Positions 8,225 to 18,215 are shown, counted from the stretch's first letter. The stretch: DNA of 64,000 nt from Nostoc sp. B(2019) (GCF_010091925.1 NZ_WVID01000018.1:1-64000); one strand, 5' to 3'. Numbers and translations are program-made. Notes: a model not told the origin generated them from the sequence alone.

Positions 8225-9475
8225 ATGACAGACTATAAACGTAAACGCGTTGTTATAACTGGTGTTGGCGCGATTACACCTATTGGTAACACACCAACAG
8301 AATATTGGGAAGGATTGTTAAGTGGACGCAATGGCATAGACTACATCACTGCATTTGATGCGTCTCGCCATGATTGCCGCATTGCTGGTGAAGTGAAAAA
8401 CTTTGATCCACACGATTACTTGGAGCGCAAAGAAGCCAAGCGCATGGATCGATTTGCCCAATTTGGGGTTGCGGCGGCAAAACAGGCTATCTCCAACGCG
8501 CATTTAGTGATTGATGACCTGAATGCAGAACAGATAGGTGTCATGATTGGTTCTGGTATTGGCGGTCTTAAGGTATTGGAAGACCAGCAAACTATCTACC
8601 TTAATCGTGGGCCTGATCGCTGTAGCCCATTCATGATACCGATGATGATCGCCAACATGGCAGCAGGACTAACAGCAATTCATACCGGTGCTAAAGGGCC
8701 AAACTCTTGCCCTGTAACTGCTTGCGCTGCTGGCTCCAATGCCATAGGGGATGCTTTTCGCCTGATTCAAGGAGGATATGCCCAAGCAATGATTTGCGGG
8801 GGGACAGAGGCGGCTGTGACACCATTGTCAATAGCTGGGTTTGCCGCAGCGCGAGCACTTTCGACTCGTAATGATGACCCTGCTCACGCTTGCCGTCCCT
8901 TTGACCGCGATCGCGATGGATTTATCCTAGGTGAAGGTGCAGGAATTTTAATTTTAGAAGAACTGCAATACGCCCTCAGTCGCGGCGCTCGGATTTATGC
9001 CGAAATGGTCGGTTATGCTATGACCTGTGACGCTTACCACATAACTTCTCCAATACCAGGGGGATTAGGAGCCGCCAGAGCCATACAATTGGCACTCAAG
9101 GACGCAGAACTAACTCCAGAGATGGTAAGCTATATCAATGCTCACGGTACTAGCACTGCGGCTAATGATACAAATGAAACCGCTGCAATTAAAAAAGCCT
9201 TGGGAGAACATGCTTATCAAGTAGCAATTAGCTCCACAAAATCGATGACAGGTCATCTGTTAGGCGGTTCTGGAGGTATTGAAGCAGTCGCAACAGTACT
9301 GGCGATCGCTAATGACAAAATTCCACCAACAATTAATTTAGAAAATCCCGATATAGAGTGTGATTTAGATTACGTGCCCAACTCTAGCCGCGCTCAAAAA
9401 ATCGAGGTGGCATTATCCAACTCTTTTGGGTTTGGCGGTCATAATGTCACACTAGCCTTTAAGAAATACCTCTAA
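8225..9475 (+). CDS. fabF: 3-oxoacyl-ACP synthase II
   Basis: A 416-residue beta-ketoacyl-ACP synthase that elongates acyl-ACP with malonyl-ACP. The catalytic triad is visible: Cys167 in TACAAGSNAIG, His in NAHGTSTAANDTNE (about residue 307) and His in SMTGHLLGGSGG (about 344). The C-terminal NSFGFGGHN motif is intact. Length is normal. The gene lies in the order acpP-fabF-tkt, which I associate with Nostoc/Anabaena genomes. Its leader includes the structured interval described separately. Confidence 0.96.
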   Translation: MTDYKRKRVVITGVGAITPIGNTPTEYWEGLLSGRNGIDYITAFDASRHDCRIAGEVKNFDPHDYLERKEAKRMDRFAQFGVAAAKQAISNAHLVIDDLNAEQIGVMIGSGIGGLKVLEDQQTIYLNRGPDRCSPFMIPMMIANMAAGLTAIHTGAKGPNSCPVTACAAGSNAIGDAFRLIQGGYAQAMICGGTEAAVTPLSIAGFAAARALSTRNDDPAHACRPFDRDRDGFILGEGAGILILEELQYALSRGARIYAEMVGYAMTCDAYHITSPIPGGLGAARAIQLALKDAELTPEMVSYINAHGTSTAANDTNETAAIKKALGEHAYQVAISSTKSMTGHLLGGSGGIEAVATVLAIANDKIPPTINLENPDIECDLDYVPNSSRAQKIEVALSNSFGFGGHNVTLAFKKYL

Positions 9476-9610
9476 AATTCTCAATTTTGCCGCTGTTCGG
9501 CTCGACTGAAGTGTCGGTGTGAAAAGTATCATAGATATCATTCCGCTCTGAGCTAAGCGTTCAGCATGACCCAATTATCAGCTTGATTTATCACCAGAAA
9601 CTCAGGAGAT

Positions 9611-9634
9611 CCCGCTTGTCCATCAACAAGCGGG
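9611..9634. other. Stable hairpin between fabF and tkt
   Basis: CCCGCTTGT (9611-9619) pairs with ACAAGCGGG (9626-9634) around a CCATCA loop. No T run follows, so it is not a standard intrinsic terminator. It may mark the 3' end of the fabF message or be part of the tkt leader. Confidence 0.5.
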
Positions 9635-9732
9635 AATGGGATGATGAGGATACTGTAGGGGAATCTAAAATAACCCCAGCAAGAGAGAGAGAAGCTCGAA
9701 GAGTGCTAACCCGTCGTTAAAAACAAGAGATT

Positions 9733-11760
9733 ATGACTGTTGCAACCCAATCCCTCAAAGAACTTTCCCTCGAAGAACTTTGTATTAACTCGATTCGCTT
9801 CTTGGCTATTGACGCCGTAGAAAAAGCAAAATCGGGGCATCCAGGACTGCCGATGGGGGCGGCTCCAATGGCTTTTGTACTTTGGGATCGCTTCATGCGA
9901 TTTAACCCCAAAAATCCCAAGTGGTTTAACCGCGATCGCTTTGTCTTGTCTGCTGGTCATGGCTCTATGTTGCAGTATGCCCTGCTCTACCTGACAGGCT
10001 TCGACAGCGTATCGATTGAGGATATCAAGCAATTCCGTCAGTGGGAATCTAAAACCCCCGGACACCCGGAAAACTTCATGACCCCAGGCGTAGAAGTCAC
10101 CACTGGCCCACTAGGTCAAGGAATTGCTAATGGAGTCGGTTTAGCAATGGCGGAAGCACACCTTGCCGCAAAATTCAACAAACCCGATGCTAAAATTGTT
10201 GACCACTACACCTACGTAATTTTGGGTGACGGTTGCAACATGGAAGGAGTTTCCGGTGAAGCTGCTTCTTTTGCGGGGCACTTGGGATTAGGTAAACTCA
10301 TCGCTCTGTACGACGATAACCACATCTCCATCGACGGTTCCACAGATGTGGCATTCACCGAAGATGTTTCTAAGCGATTTGAAGCTTATGGTTGGCACGT
10401 TCTGCATGTCAAAGATGGCAATACAGACTTAGCAGCAATTGAAAAGGCGATCGCCGAAGCAAAAGCTGTCACTGATAAACCGACCATGATTAAGGTAACA
10501 ACTACCATCGGTTACGGTTCACCCAACAAGCAAAACACCGCCGGCGTTCACGGCGCTGCTCTGGGTGCGGACGAAGTTGCCTTGACTCGCAAAGAATTGA
10601 AGTGGGAACATGAGCCTTTCGTAGTTCCACAAGACGCGCTCAACCACATGCATAAAGCAGTAGAGCGCGGTGCAGGCTACGAAACTGAATGGAACAAGAC
10701 ATTTGCCGACTACAAAGCGAAATATCCCCAAGAAGCGGCTGAATTTGAACGTTACATCAGCGGCAAACTCCCCGACGGTTGGGATAAGATACTACCCACC
10801 TACACCCCCGAAGACAAAGGACTACCTACCCGCAAGCACTCGGAAACCTGCCTCAACAAACTGGCGACGGTTTTACCTGAGTTAATTGGTGGTTCGGCTG
10901 ACTTAACCCACTCCAACCTTACCGAAGTCAAGGGCAAAGGCGACTTCCAAAAAGGACAATACCAAAACCCCAACATCCACTTTGGTGTACGGGAACATGG
11001 AATGGGCGCAATCTGCAATGGTATAGCGCTGCACGCTTCGGGATTAATTCCCTACGGCGCTACCTTTTTGATCTTCACCGACTACATGCGCGCTGCCATC
11101 CGCTTATCCGCCCTGTCTCAAGCTGGCACGATTTGGGTGATGACCCACGACTCCATTGGACAAGGTGAAGATGGCCCAACACACCAGCCTATTGAAACAC
11201 TAGCTTCCCTGCGAGCCATTCCCAATTTAACGGTAATTCGCCCCGCAGACGGAAACGAAAGTTCTGGCGCTTACAAAGTAGCGATCGAAAAAGCGAAGCA
11301 AAACGATCCCACTCTATTGGCGTTCACCCGTCAAAATGTCCCCAATTTAGCAGGTACGTCGATTGAGGGCGTAGCAAAGGGTGGATACACAGTAGTGGAT
11401 AGCCAGGGTACGCCTGATATCATCCTGATTGGCACTGGTTCAGAGTTGAGCCTCTGTGTCACCGCAGCCGAAAAACTCACCAATGAAGGTAAGAAAGTTC
11501 GTGTTGTTTCCATGCCCTCAACTGATTTGTTTGATGCACAGGATGCGGCTTATAAGGAGTCTGTTCTGCCGAAAGCTGTCACCAAGCGCCTGTCTGTAGA
11601 AGCTGCTGCTAGTTTCGGCTGGCACAAGTATGTAGGCATTGAAGGCGATTGCGTTAGTATTGATCGCTTTGGTGCTTCGGCTCCAGGCGGTGTTTGTCTA
11701 GAGAAGTTTGGTTTTAGCGTTGATAATGTGTTAGCTAAGGCTAAGCAATTGTTGGGTTAA
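9733..11760 (+). CDS. tkt: Transketolase
   Basis: A 675-residue thiamine-diphosphate enzyme of the Calvin cycle and pentose phosphate pathway, transferring two-carbon units between sugar phosphates. The N-terminal [15 protein letters not shown] and [12 protein letters not shown] segments, the TPP/metal motif [13 protein letters not shown]...YDDN (about residues 157-199), the acidic FGVREHGMG region (about 416-424) and [14 protein letters not shown] (about 476-489) are typical. Length matches the family. A strong terminator follows, so tkt ends its transcription unit. Confidence 0.97.
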   Translation: MTVATQSLKELSLEELCINSIRFLAIDAVEKAKSGHPGLPMGAAPMAFVLWDRFMRFNPKNPKWFNRDRFVLSAGHGSMLQYALLYLTGFDSVSIEDIKQFRQWESKTPGHPENFMTPGVEVTTGPLGQGIANGVGLAMAEAHLAAKFNKPDAKIVDHYTYVILGDGCNMEGVSGEAASFAGHLGLGKLIALYDDNHISIDGSTDVAFTEDVSKRFEAYGWHVLHVKDGNTDLAAIEKAIAEAKAVTDKPTMIKVTTTIGYGSPNKQNTAGVHGAALGADEVALTRKELKWEHEPFVVPQDALNHMHKAVERGAGYETEWNKTFADYKAKYPQEAAEFERYISGKLPDGWDKILPTYTPEDKGLPTRKHSETCLNKLATVLPELIGGSADLTHSNLTEVKGKGDFQKGQYQNPNIHFGVREHGMGAICNGIALHASGLIPYGATFLIFTDYMRAAIRLSALSQAGTIWVMTHDSIGQGEDGPTHQPIETLASLRAIPNLTVIRPADGNESSGAYKVAIEKAKQNDPTLLAFTRQNVPNLAGTSIEGVAKGGYTVVDSQGTPDIILIGTGSELSLCVTAAEKLTNEGKKVRVVSMPSTDLFDAQDAAYKESVLPKAVTKRLSVEAAASFGWHKYVGIEGDCVSIDRFGASAPGGVCLEKFGFSVDNVLAKAKQLLG

Positions 11761-11790
11761 TAGCAACGGAATATTCTCTGATTTTTGTAG

Positions 11791-11819
11791 GGTGGGCTGA
11801 AAAGTCCGCCTTTTTTTTT
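11791..11819 (+). terminator. Rho-independent terminator of tkt
   Basis: GGTGGGCT (11791-11798) pairs with AGTCCGCC (11803-11810), with two G-T pairs, around a GAAA tetraloop, and is followed by nine T residues. Confidence 0.9.
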
Positions 11820-11885
11820 ACGCAAAGGGGCGCGGAGGAGGATTGTTTATAATTGGGGTAATTAGTTGATTAATCAGAGGGAATT

Positions 11886-12188
11886 ATGCCAGAAGTTGCT
11901 AATTATCATCAAGAACTCTTTAACCGTATCTCGCCAATTGTTGAGAAGTTGATTAAAGGTAATAGTTTATATCAAGTCAAATTAAACCAACGAGAAATGA
12001 TAGAAATGTTAGTAGAACTATTTGGGCAGTTCTCTCCTGAAGAAATGAGGGAAATTAAAGATGATGATTTGATAGATAGAATTGATAGTATTTTAATTTT
12101 AGATGCAGTTTCAGGTACGTTAAATGATTTAACACCTGAGCAAATAGCCATTTTTGATGCAGTTGTAGAAGGAAGATCGATAAGGTGA
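11886..12188 (+). CDS. Probable antitoxin partner of VapC
   Basis: A 100-residue protein rich in acidic and hydrophobic helix-forming residues. It overlaps the VapC-like gene by 4 bp (GTGA), the arrangement expected of an antitoxin read first. It does not show a ribbon-helix-helix, AbrB or Phd signature that I can recognise; the segment LTPEQIAIFDAVVEGRSIR at the C-terminus resembles the tails of small cyanobacterial antitoxins. Function is inferred from position only. It has its own RBS (GAGGGAATT before ATG). Confidence 0.6.
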   Translation: MPEVANYHQELFNRISPIVEKLIKGNSLYQVKLNQREMIEMLVELFGQFSPEEMREIKDDDLIDRIDSILILDAVSGTLNDLTPEQIAIFDAVVEGRSIR

Positions 12189-12595
12189 GTTATTTACTAG
12201 ATTCAAATATTGTTACTTACATTTTGAAGAAAAATGCAACTATAGACAAAAAATTTCGAGAAGTGCGCTGGCTGAAACAAGATGTGTTTATTAGTTGTAT
12301 AACTTACTATGAAGTCAAACGAGGTCTTTTAGCTATCAATGCAACCAGACAGTTAGTTGATTTTATTAAATTCTGTCAAATATATAAAATTTTGTTAATA
12401 GATGATTTAGAAATTATTGAAAGAGCATGTGAAATCTATGTGGATTTACAACTCAGGGGCTTTATTATTCAAGAGCAAGATATATTGATAGCGGCTACAG
12501 CGATCGCACGCGGATTAATCTTAGTCTCTAATGATTATGACTTGCTCAGAGTTCAGGGTATTAATTTAGAAAATTGGGCAAGAATAGAATATTGA
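12185..12595 (+). CDS. VapC family PIN-domain toxin
   Basis: A 136-residue PIN-domain ribonuclease typical of type II toxins. Metal-binding acidic positions are visible: Asp6 in LLDSNIV, Glu in TYYEVKRGL (about 42), Asp in EQDILIAATAIARG (about 98) and Asp in LVSNDYDLLRV (about 115). The start is GTG within the upstream gene's stop, giving a 4-bp overlap and translational coupling. The target RNA cannot be predicted. All catalytic residues look intact. Confidence 0.85.
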   Translation: MSYLLDSNIVTYILKKNATIDKKFREVRWLKQDVFISCITYYEVKRGLLAINATRQLVDFIKFCQIYKILLIDDLEIIERACEIYVDLQLRGFIIQEQDILIAATAIARGLILVSNDYDLLRVQGINLENWARIEY

Positions 12596-12656
12596 GTTTG
12601 GACTAGTTAAGTAAAAGACTATTGAAGCAATATCTGACTTAGTTCCATTGATTTAA

Positions 12657-13538
12657 TTATTTAAAATTATAGGCAGGCAATCCAGTAACGTCAGTTTGGA
12701 GAGCAAACACATCACCAGAGTAGAAACTTTTTTCGATTTCGGCTTGGCTGAGTCCAACCGAGGCTGTGGTAATGTAAAGCGTCTGCAAATCCTCGCCCCC
12801 AAAAGTGCAGCTTGTTGGCAACTGTACAGGTAGCTTGATCCGTAATATCTCCTCACCTTGGGGATTAAAACGAATTACACACCACCCATCCCACATCGCT
12901 GACCAGATATATCCTTCACTGTCTATTGTCAACCCATCGGGATAAAAGGACTCATCAGTTAAATCAACAAAAATGCGGCGATCGCTGATGCTGCCCGTTA
13001 CTGAATTAAAATCATAAGCATATATCTTTTGCTGGGGAGAATCGGTTAAATAAAATGTCTTTTGATCAGGACTCCATCCTAGACCATTAGAGATAGTTAA
13101 TCCCGTTTCCATCAGATGCAATGAGCCATCAGGGTCATAGCGATAAAGACTAGCCTGCGGTTTTTCCAAAGAATGCATTGAGCCGAACCAAAAACGACCT
13201 TGAGAGTCGCATTTGCCATCGTTGAAACGGTTATCCGGCAAATCTGCTTCAATTTCGAGGAAAGGAGTTACTACACCTGTCTGAGTGTTAAGAAACGCCA
13301 GGTGATGACGCAACGCCATAATCAATCGATTTTTACCTGCTGGGGCGATCGCTCCTACCACATCTCTTACATCAAAAAAGGTATTATTTCCTGTGGCAGG
13401 ATGGAACTGATGCACTCGATGATTATAAATATCGAGCCAGTAAAGTAGCTTTTGTGTAGAGTCCCAGATAGGGCCTTCGCCCAAGCGAGCACGCGCCTCT
13501 AAAACATTCTGGAGTGGATACTGTAAAACATTAGTCAT
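12657..13538 (-). CDS. SMP-30/gluconolactonase family protein
   Basis: A 293-residue six-bladed propeller of the SMP-30/regucalcin family, which hydrolyses sugar lactones. Family segments seen are ARLGEGPIWDS near the N-terminus (metal-binding Glu), NDGKCDSQGRFWFGSM (about residues 102-117), GLTISNGLGWSPD (metal-binding Asn, about 146-158) and DSEGYIWSAMWDGWCVIRFNPQG (metal-binding region near residue 210). I chose ATG 13538 (MTNVLQYP); an upstream in-frame start at 13574 adds 12 residues. It is monocistronic and divergent from a Uma2 gene. Confidence 0.85.
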   Translation of the reverse strand: MTNVLQYPLQNVLEARARLGEGPIWDSTQKLLYWLDIYNHRVHQFHPATGNNTFFDVRDVVGAIAPAGKNRLIMALRHHLAFLNTQTGVVTPFLEIEADLPDNRFNDGKCDSQGRFWFGSMHSLEKPQASLYRYDPDGSLHLMETGLTISNGLGWSPDQKTFYLTDSPQQKIYAYDFNSVTGSISDRRIFVDLTDESFYPDGLTIDSEGYIWSAMWDGWCVIRFNPQGEEILRIKLPVQLPTSCTFGGEDLQTLYITTASVGLSQAEIEKSFYSGDVFALQTDVTGLPAYNFK

Positions 13539-13697
13539 ATTATTAACACAAAATAATTTCAGTGATATATACACGATTCATTAACAACAGGTCTTCTTCA
13601 CCAATTCACTGAGATTGATATATTCAATACTTAGAAAAACCTTGTGAACTGAGCAATACAAAAGAAAATAACATGCTCACTTTACAGTAAAAAATAA

Positions 13698-13717
13698 AGA
13701 CGCCATTGATCGCGTCT
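13698..13717. repeat. 20-bp palindromic repeat, variant copy
   Basis: AGACGCCATTGATCGCGTCT is two changes from the perfect palindrome found at 41358-41377; a third variant lies at 57921-57940. It can form a 7-bp hairpin with an 8-nt loop. Confidence 0.6.
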
Positions 13718-13761
13718 TCCGCAGGTACAAGAAAAAATCTTTCTTTTAACTTCTGACTTTT

Positions 13762-14487
13762 ATGTATCAAACAGATCCTCCTCGCCCTGCCAAAGAAGTC
13801 CTACCCACCATGTATGATCTTCCCAGTGAAGACCCAGAGGAACCTGGCTTGCCTGACGAATTTCACATTTTTCAACCCCAACTTTTGCGTGAAACGTTTT
13901 TTCCACCCAACTATCCACCAGACCAGGTATTTGTTGCTAGTGACCTAAACCTTTATTACGACCCTCAACATACACTGTGGTACAAACGCCCCGACTGGTT
14001 TGCTGCTGTGGGAGTTTCGCGTCTTTATGAACAGCAGAACTTGCGTCTAAGTTATGTCATCTGGCAAGAAGGAGTTGCTCCCTTTGTAGCGGTAGAACTG
14101 CTGTCTCCTGGAACTGAAAAAGAAGATTTAGGACAAACACTGCGGGAAATTAACCAACCGCCGACGAAATGGGAAGTTTATGAGCGGATTTTGCGAGTTC
14201 CCTATTACATCGTGTTTGACCGCTACACTGATAAACTACAAGCCTTTCAACTCGTCGCAGACCGTTACAGCGAGTTGAACTTAAGTACACCACGGGTATG
14301 GATGCCTGGTTTGCAACTGGGTTTAGGACTCTGGCAAGGTTCTTATCAAGGAATTGAGCGATTGTGGTTACGCTGGTATGATGCGACCGGGAATTGGGTT
14401 CCTACTCTAGTAGAACAGAAAAGCCAAAGGGTTGAGCAATTAGCTGCACGACTGCGAGAGTTGGGCATTGACCCCAATGAAGTATGA
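13762..14487 (+). CDS. Uma2 family protein (restriction-endonuclease-like fold)
   Basis: A 241-residue member of the Uma2 family, greatly expanded in filamentous cyanobacteria and predicted to have a PD-(D/E)XK fold. The region RPDWFAAVGV (about residues 75-84), then FVAVELLSPGTEKEDLG (about 111-127) and YYIVFDRYTDKLQAFQL (about 150-166) carries the usual motif series with Asp, Glu and Glu/Lys. The C-terminal helix (EQKSQRVEQLAARLRELGIDPNEV) is the typical coiled tail. No biological role is established and no partner gene is adjacent. Confidence 0.85.
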   Translation: MYQTDPPRPAKEVLPTMYDLPSEDPEEPGLPDEFHIFQPQLLRETFFPPNYPPDQVFVASDLNLYYDPQHTLWYKRPDWFAAVGVSRLYEQQNLRLSYVIWQEGVAPFVAVELLSPGTEKEDLGQTLREINQPPTKWEVYERILRVPYYIVFDRYTDKLQAFQLVADRYSELNLSTPRVWMPGLQLGLGLWQGSYQGIERLWLRWYDATGNWVPTLVEQKSQRVEQLAARLRELGIDPNEV

Positions 14488-14491
14488 GGGT

Positions 14492-14523
14492 GCGATAGGC
14501 TACGCCTCGGCGGCGGCGATCGC
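14492..14523. repeat. 32-bp HIP1-ended repeat, inverted copy
   Basis: This 32-bp element starts GCGATAGGC and ends GCGATCGC; read on the other strand it matches the elements at 7298-7329 and 60313-60344. It directly follows the Uma2 stop codon. Confidence 0.6.
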
Positions 14524-14572
14524 ATCAATCTTTCATCAAGGCACAATATGTCGTGCCCTGATTCTATAATGC

Positions 14573-15511
14573 TTACAACGCTTGCAAAATTTCCTCATCC
14601 ACAGAGAAATCGACATCAGCCTTATCCCGCCCGGAAGCCAAATAATCATTCTCCAATGAGTCTTGTAAACCAGAAATCAAATCATACTCTGGTTGCCAAC
14701 CCAATTCTGTAATCGCTTTATTTACTGAAGCAAAGAAATGCTGCACCCGCATTGGAAAAGCTTTGCGCTTGCCGAAATCAAACTTTTTCGGGTCATAGTG
14801 GACAATTTTCACAGCATCAGGTGACTTGCCAGCAGCAACAGCACTAGCACGGGCTAAACCGTCAAAAGTGACAAAGCGATCGCCAGAAACATTGTAAATC
14901 TGTCCAACTGCCTGTTCATTATCCAAAACCTGAGTCATTGCCTTTGCCAGGTCTTTCACATGACCTAGCTGAGTAATATGTAATCCGTTACCAGGGATAG
15001 GAATGGGGCGATCGCGCACAATTCTGTCAAAAAACCAACTTTCTAACTCGTTATAATTACGGGGGCCATAAATGTATGTCGGACGAATTGAGGTAAAGGG
15101 TAATCCCAATTGCGTTAGATAAGCTTCCGTTTCATGCTTACCCCGGTGACGGCTTTTAGGATCGACGGTATCACCTTCTACATGGGGCAATTGATCGGAT
15201 TTTAGATACACTCCCGCAGAACTCATATACACAAAATGTTGCACACGCTCTTGAAAAATTTCTGCTAGTGGTTGAGTATCAGTAACTTCACGTCCGTTAT
15301 TGTCAAAAATGACATCAAACTTTTCTTGTGATAACTTTTCCTTTAGTTGAGTTGCGTCAGTGCGATCGCCTGTAATTTGTCCTACTCCCGGCAAGGAAGG
15401 TGCTGGACGATTGCCACGATTGAACAGTACCACCTCATGTCCTTGTTCCACCAGTAGTTGAGTCAGGTAAACACCAATGAACCGAGTGCCACCCATAATC
15501 AGAATTCGCAT
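14573..15511 (-). CDS. NAD-dependent epimerase/dehydratase, CSP41-like
   Basis: A 312-residue atypical short-chain dehydrogenase resembling the chloroplast stem-loop-binding protein CSP41 and its cyanobacterial homologues. The nucleotide-binding motif is IMGGTRFIG (about residues 4-12), a variant of GxxGxxG. Segments VYMSSAGVYL and STYIYGPRNYNELE-like (SIRPTYIYGPRNYN) follow. The usual YxxxK catalytic pair is not clear, as in CSP41 proteins, which act on RNA rather than as dehydrogenases. It is monocistronic; heptamer repeats lie just upstream. Confidence 0.8.
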   Translation of the reverse strand: MRILIMGGTRFIGVYLTQLLVEQGHEVVLFNRGNRPAPSLPGVGQITGDRTDATQLKEKLSQEKFDVIFDNNGREVTDTQPLAEIFQERVQHFVYMSSAGVYLKSDQLPHVEGDTVDPKSRHRGKHETEAYLTQLGLPFTSIRPTYIYGPRNYNELESWFFDRIVRDRPIPIPGNGLHITQLGHVKDLAKAMTQVLDNEQAVGQIYNVSGDRFVTFDGLARASAVAAGKSPDAVKIVHYDPKKFDFGKRKAFPMRVQHFFASVNKAITELGWQPEYDLISGLQDSLENDYLASGRDKADVDFSVDEEILQAL

Positions 15512-15537
15512 AAATTCCCAGTTGCCATATCAGTTGT

Positions 15538-15641
15538 CGGGGGACTAGGGACTAGAGACTGGGGACTAGGAACTGGGAAAGAGATAAAAAATAAACTCTT
15601 CTCAATACCCAATACCCAATACCCGATACCCAATCCCCAAT
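15538..15641. repeat. Heptamer tandem repeats (STRR type)
   Basis: GGGACTA/GAGACTG units (15541-15570) are followed, after an A-rich spacer, by CCCAATA-type heptamers (15603-15641). The G-rich and C-rich arms are partly complementary. Such seven-base tandem repeats are typical of heterocystous cyanobacteria. Confidence 0.75.
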
Positions 15642-15797
15642 TTGAGGTTATCAGGTTACAGATCCCTCTGGAACCTCTGAGGGGAGGATTACGTCTTAGA
15701 GTTAATCTGGGGCGCTTCCCATTCATTAATCACAACGGGAAACTTTTCAGTTAACCTCATAAATTACCTAAGTGTTTTCCATCTATTCAAGTTAGCT

Positions 15798-16940
15798 GTG
15801 CCCTTGAAATATGCTTTGGTTCATGAGTGGCTGACGCCTAAAGCCACCGGCGGTTCAGAACTCGTTGTACGGGAAATCTTGAATCACATCAATGCTGATT
15901 TGTATGCCCTCATCGATTTTGAATCCAGCAATCCTGAAAGTTATTTATACAAGCGTCAGATTGGTAACACGTTTCTCCAGCACTTTCCCTACGCCCGCAA
16001 CGGTGTACAAAAATATTTGCCTTTGTGGCCGTTGGCGATCGAACAACTAGATTTGCGGCAGTATGACGTAATTCTGTCTTCATCCCATGCTGTTGCTAAA
16101 GGAATTCTCACCACTTCTGAGCAGTTACATATTTGCTACTGTCACAGCCCTATGCGCTACGCCTGGGACTTGACCTTTGATTATCTGCGCCACAGCAAAC
16201 TGGGTAGTGGTTTACCTGGGTGGGTAACGCGATACCTATTGCATCGTTTGCGCCAATGGGATGTATTAAGCGCGAATCGCGTTGATTACTTTATTGCCAA
16301 CTCCCAGTATACATCTCGTCGGATTTGGCGTTGCTATCGGCGAGAAGCAACAGTTATTTACCCACCAGTGAATATTGAGGAATTTCCATTTTCAGATCAG
16401 AAAGAGGATTTTTACCTCATAGTTTCCCGCCTAGTGAGTTACAAACAAGTATCTTTGATTGTCAAAGCTTTTAATCAACTAAAACGACCATTGGTCGTAA
16501 TTGGTACAGGAGATGAAATGAAAAGAATTCGCGAGATAGCAAATCCTAATATTCAAATACTAGGATGGCAACCCGATAATGTGGTAAAAAAATATATGGC
16601 TAATGCCAAGGCGTTTGTGTATGCAGCTTGTGAAGATTTTGGCATTGCCTTAGTAGAGGCGCAAGCTTGTGGAACTCCAGTGATTGCTTATGGTGCAGGA
16701 GGTGCTCTAGAAACTGTGCGAGATATTCATTCCTGTGGGGATACAGGAACTGGTGTATTCTTCAGAAAACAAACAGAGGAAGCTTTAGTTGCAGCAGTGG
16801 AAAAGTTTGAAATGCATGAGGGTTTGTTCAATCCTGAGTATATGCGATCGCACGCCGCGCAGTTTTCGCCACAAATCTTTGCAGAACGCTACCTAGATTT
16901 TTTAGAAAAGTGCAACGCAAAAAGACCTTCCTGGGAGTGA
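15798..16940 (+). CDS. Glycosyltransferase family 4 protein
   Basis: A 380-residue GT-B-fold retaining glycosyltransferase. The N-terminal VHEWLTPKATGGSELVVREI contains the Gly-rich acceptor-side motif; the C-terminal domain has the donor-binding EDFGIALVEAQACGTPVIAYGAGGALE (about residues 279-305) with the EX7E arrangement. The start is GTG. It is followed 109 bp later by a sugar transferase and then gmd and fcl, so it probably builds a surface or extracellular polysaccharide repeat unit, possibly using mannose; the substrate is inference. No membrane segment is seen. Confidence 0.88.
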   Translation: MPLKYALVHEWLTPKATGGSELVVREILNHINADLYALIDFESSNPESYLYKRQIGNTFLQHFPYARNGVQKYLPLWPLAIEQLDLRQYDVILSSSHAVAKGILTTSEQLHICYCHSPMRYAWDLTFDYLRHSKLGSGLPGWVTRYLLHRLRQWDVLSANRVDYFIANSQYTSRRIWRCYRREATVIYPPVNIEEFPFSDQKEDFYLIVSRLVSYKQVSLIVKAFNQLKRPLVVIGTGDEMKRIREIANPNIQILGWQPDNVVKKYMANAKAFVYAACEDFGIALVEAQACGTPVIAYGAGGALETVRDIHSCGDTGTGVFFRKQTEEALVAAVEKFEMHEGLFNPEYMRSHAAQFSPQIFAERYLDFLEKCNAKRPSWE

Positions 16941-17049
16941 TGGTCTAGATTTGTTTATTTGTTTTGTAGGCTTTTGGCAATTTCCCCCCAGAAGCACCTA
17001 CTTTTGGCTTTAAGATTGGGACTATGTGTGGTGTGGATTGTTAAGGAGT

Positions 17050-17784
17050 ATGATGACTGCCCAGAGCTCACTCCTCTCCGGCAAGCGATCGCGTACTTTC
17101 TTAAAACGTGGTCAAAAAACGAAGACGCCTAGGGTTAAACCCAAAGGTTTGTCTTTTCAGGTTTTAAACGGAGAGTTTGCCAAGCGACTGTTCGATATAG
17201 TGTTTTCGTTGTTGGTGTTGATTTTGTTCCTCCCCATTTACTTAATCTTGGCCTTGCTAATTGCTTTAAGCTCAGAAGGCCCGATTTTTTACGTCCAGGA
17301 ACGGGTCGGTCAAAACTACAAACGCTTTAATTGTATTAAATTCCGCACAATGGTGAGCAATGCCGATGAAGTTCTCATACAAATAATGGAAACATCCCCT
17401 CAGCTGCGGCAAGAATTTGAAACTAGTTTTAAGCTCAAGCAAGATCCCCGAATTACAAAAATTGGTCGATTTTTGCGAATTACTAGCTTAGACGAATTTC
17501 CCCAGTTCTGGAACGTTTTAAAAGGGGATATGAGTGTTGTCGGCCCGCGACCCTTAGTAGCGGAAGAACTACCAAAATATGGTTGTCACATCGACGAAAT
17601 TTTGACAATTCGTCCAGGAATCACCGGCTTGTGGCAAGTGTCTGGGCGTAATGATATTCCATACCCCCGGCGAGTCCAAATAGACCTACATTATGTCAAA
17701 TTTAGGAATCTTTGGCTCGATTTATGGATTATCTTGAAAACTATCGATGTGGTCATTATGCCCAAAAATAACGGAGCATACTGA
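17050..17784 (+). CDS. Polyprenyl-phosphate sugar-phosphate transferase
   Basis: A 244-residue enzyme of the bacterial sugar transferase family (WcaJ/PssY type), which loads the first sugar phosphate onto undecaprenyl phosphate at the inner membrane. A basic N-terminus precedes one hydrophobic segment (FSLLVLILFLPIYLILALLI), then the conserved KFRTM, SLDEFPQFWNVLKGDMSVVGPRP and RPGITGLWQVSGR blocks. It ends KNNGAY. I chose ATG 17050, preceded by AAGGAG; an in-frame GTG at 17026 is less likely. A second enzyme of this family lies at 22739-23446. Confidence 0.9.
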   Translation: MMTAQSSLLSGKRSRTFLKRGQKTKTPRVKPKGLSFQVLNGEFAKRLFDIVFSLLVLILFLPIYLILALLIALSSEGPIFYVQERVGQNYKRFNCIKFRTMVSNADEVLIQIMETSPQLRQEFETSFKLKQDPRITKIGRFLRITSLDEFPQFWNVLKGDMSVVGPRPLVAEELPKYGCHIDEILTIRPGITGLWQVSGRNDIPYPRRVQIDLHYVKFRNLWLDLWIILKTIDVVIMPKNNGAY

Positions 17785-18215
17785 GAAACTACTTAGGGTG
17801 ATTTTGTGGGGCAGTCAATGCCCCAAAGGATAATGATTCTTTAGCAACTGAACTGCCATATAAAAATATTTACGCCCGTGTTCTCATCTTTAAATACACG
17901 TAACGCCTTTCTTCTAGTAAGAAAATAGCCTCTGGAAAATCTAAATACTCAATTTATTTAGCCTTTACAAAAACCATAGCTGTATAAAGTTTCGGCAAAG
18001 ATTAAAAAATTATACACAATCTCTAAGGAATCTTGATTTAACTTAGGTAAGATTTACTTGTTAAATTACTTTATATTAAGTATATTTATTTACGGTAAAG
18101 TTCTAGTATCAACTAGAACTTGTATGTTTCCCATTAGGCAATTTAGCAATTAGCTGCTAGGTTGTATCAGATTGACTGTAACTTTTTCATCGAAGACAAC
18201 AAGGGATAATTGAGC
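17785..18215. other. Intergenic region upstream of gmd
   Basis: A 431-bp AT-rich stretch without coding signal. A hairpin GGGGCA (17808-17813)/TGCCCC (17819-17824) lies just after the sugar transferase stop and may mark its 3' end. The remainder is probably the promoter and leader of gmd; I do not recognise a riboswitch. Confidence 0.4.

Noticed and set aside
15538-15641. Regular short repeats that might be taken for a CRISPR array
   Set aside because: The units are seven bases long, contiguous, without unique spacers of constant length; they are heptamer tandem repeats. No cas genes are present in the window.
15458-15754. ORFs on both strands across the heptamer repeats near 15.5-15.75 kb
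   Set aside because: The reading frames arise from the tandem repeats themselves and give low-complexity WGLG/NPQ-type peptides.
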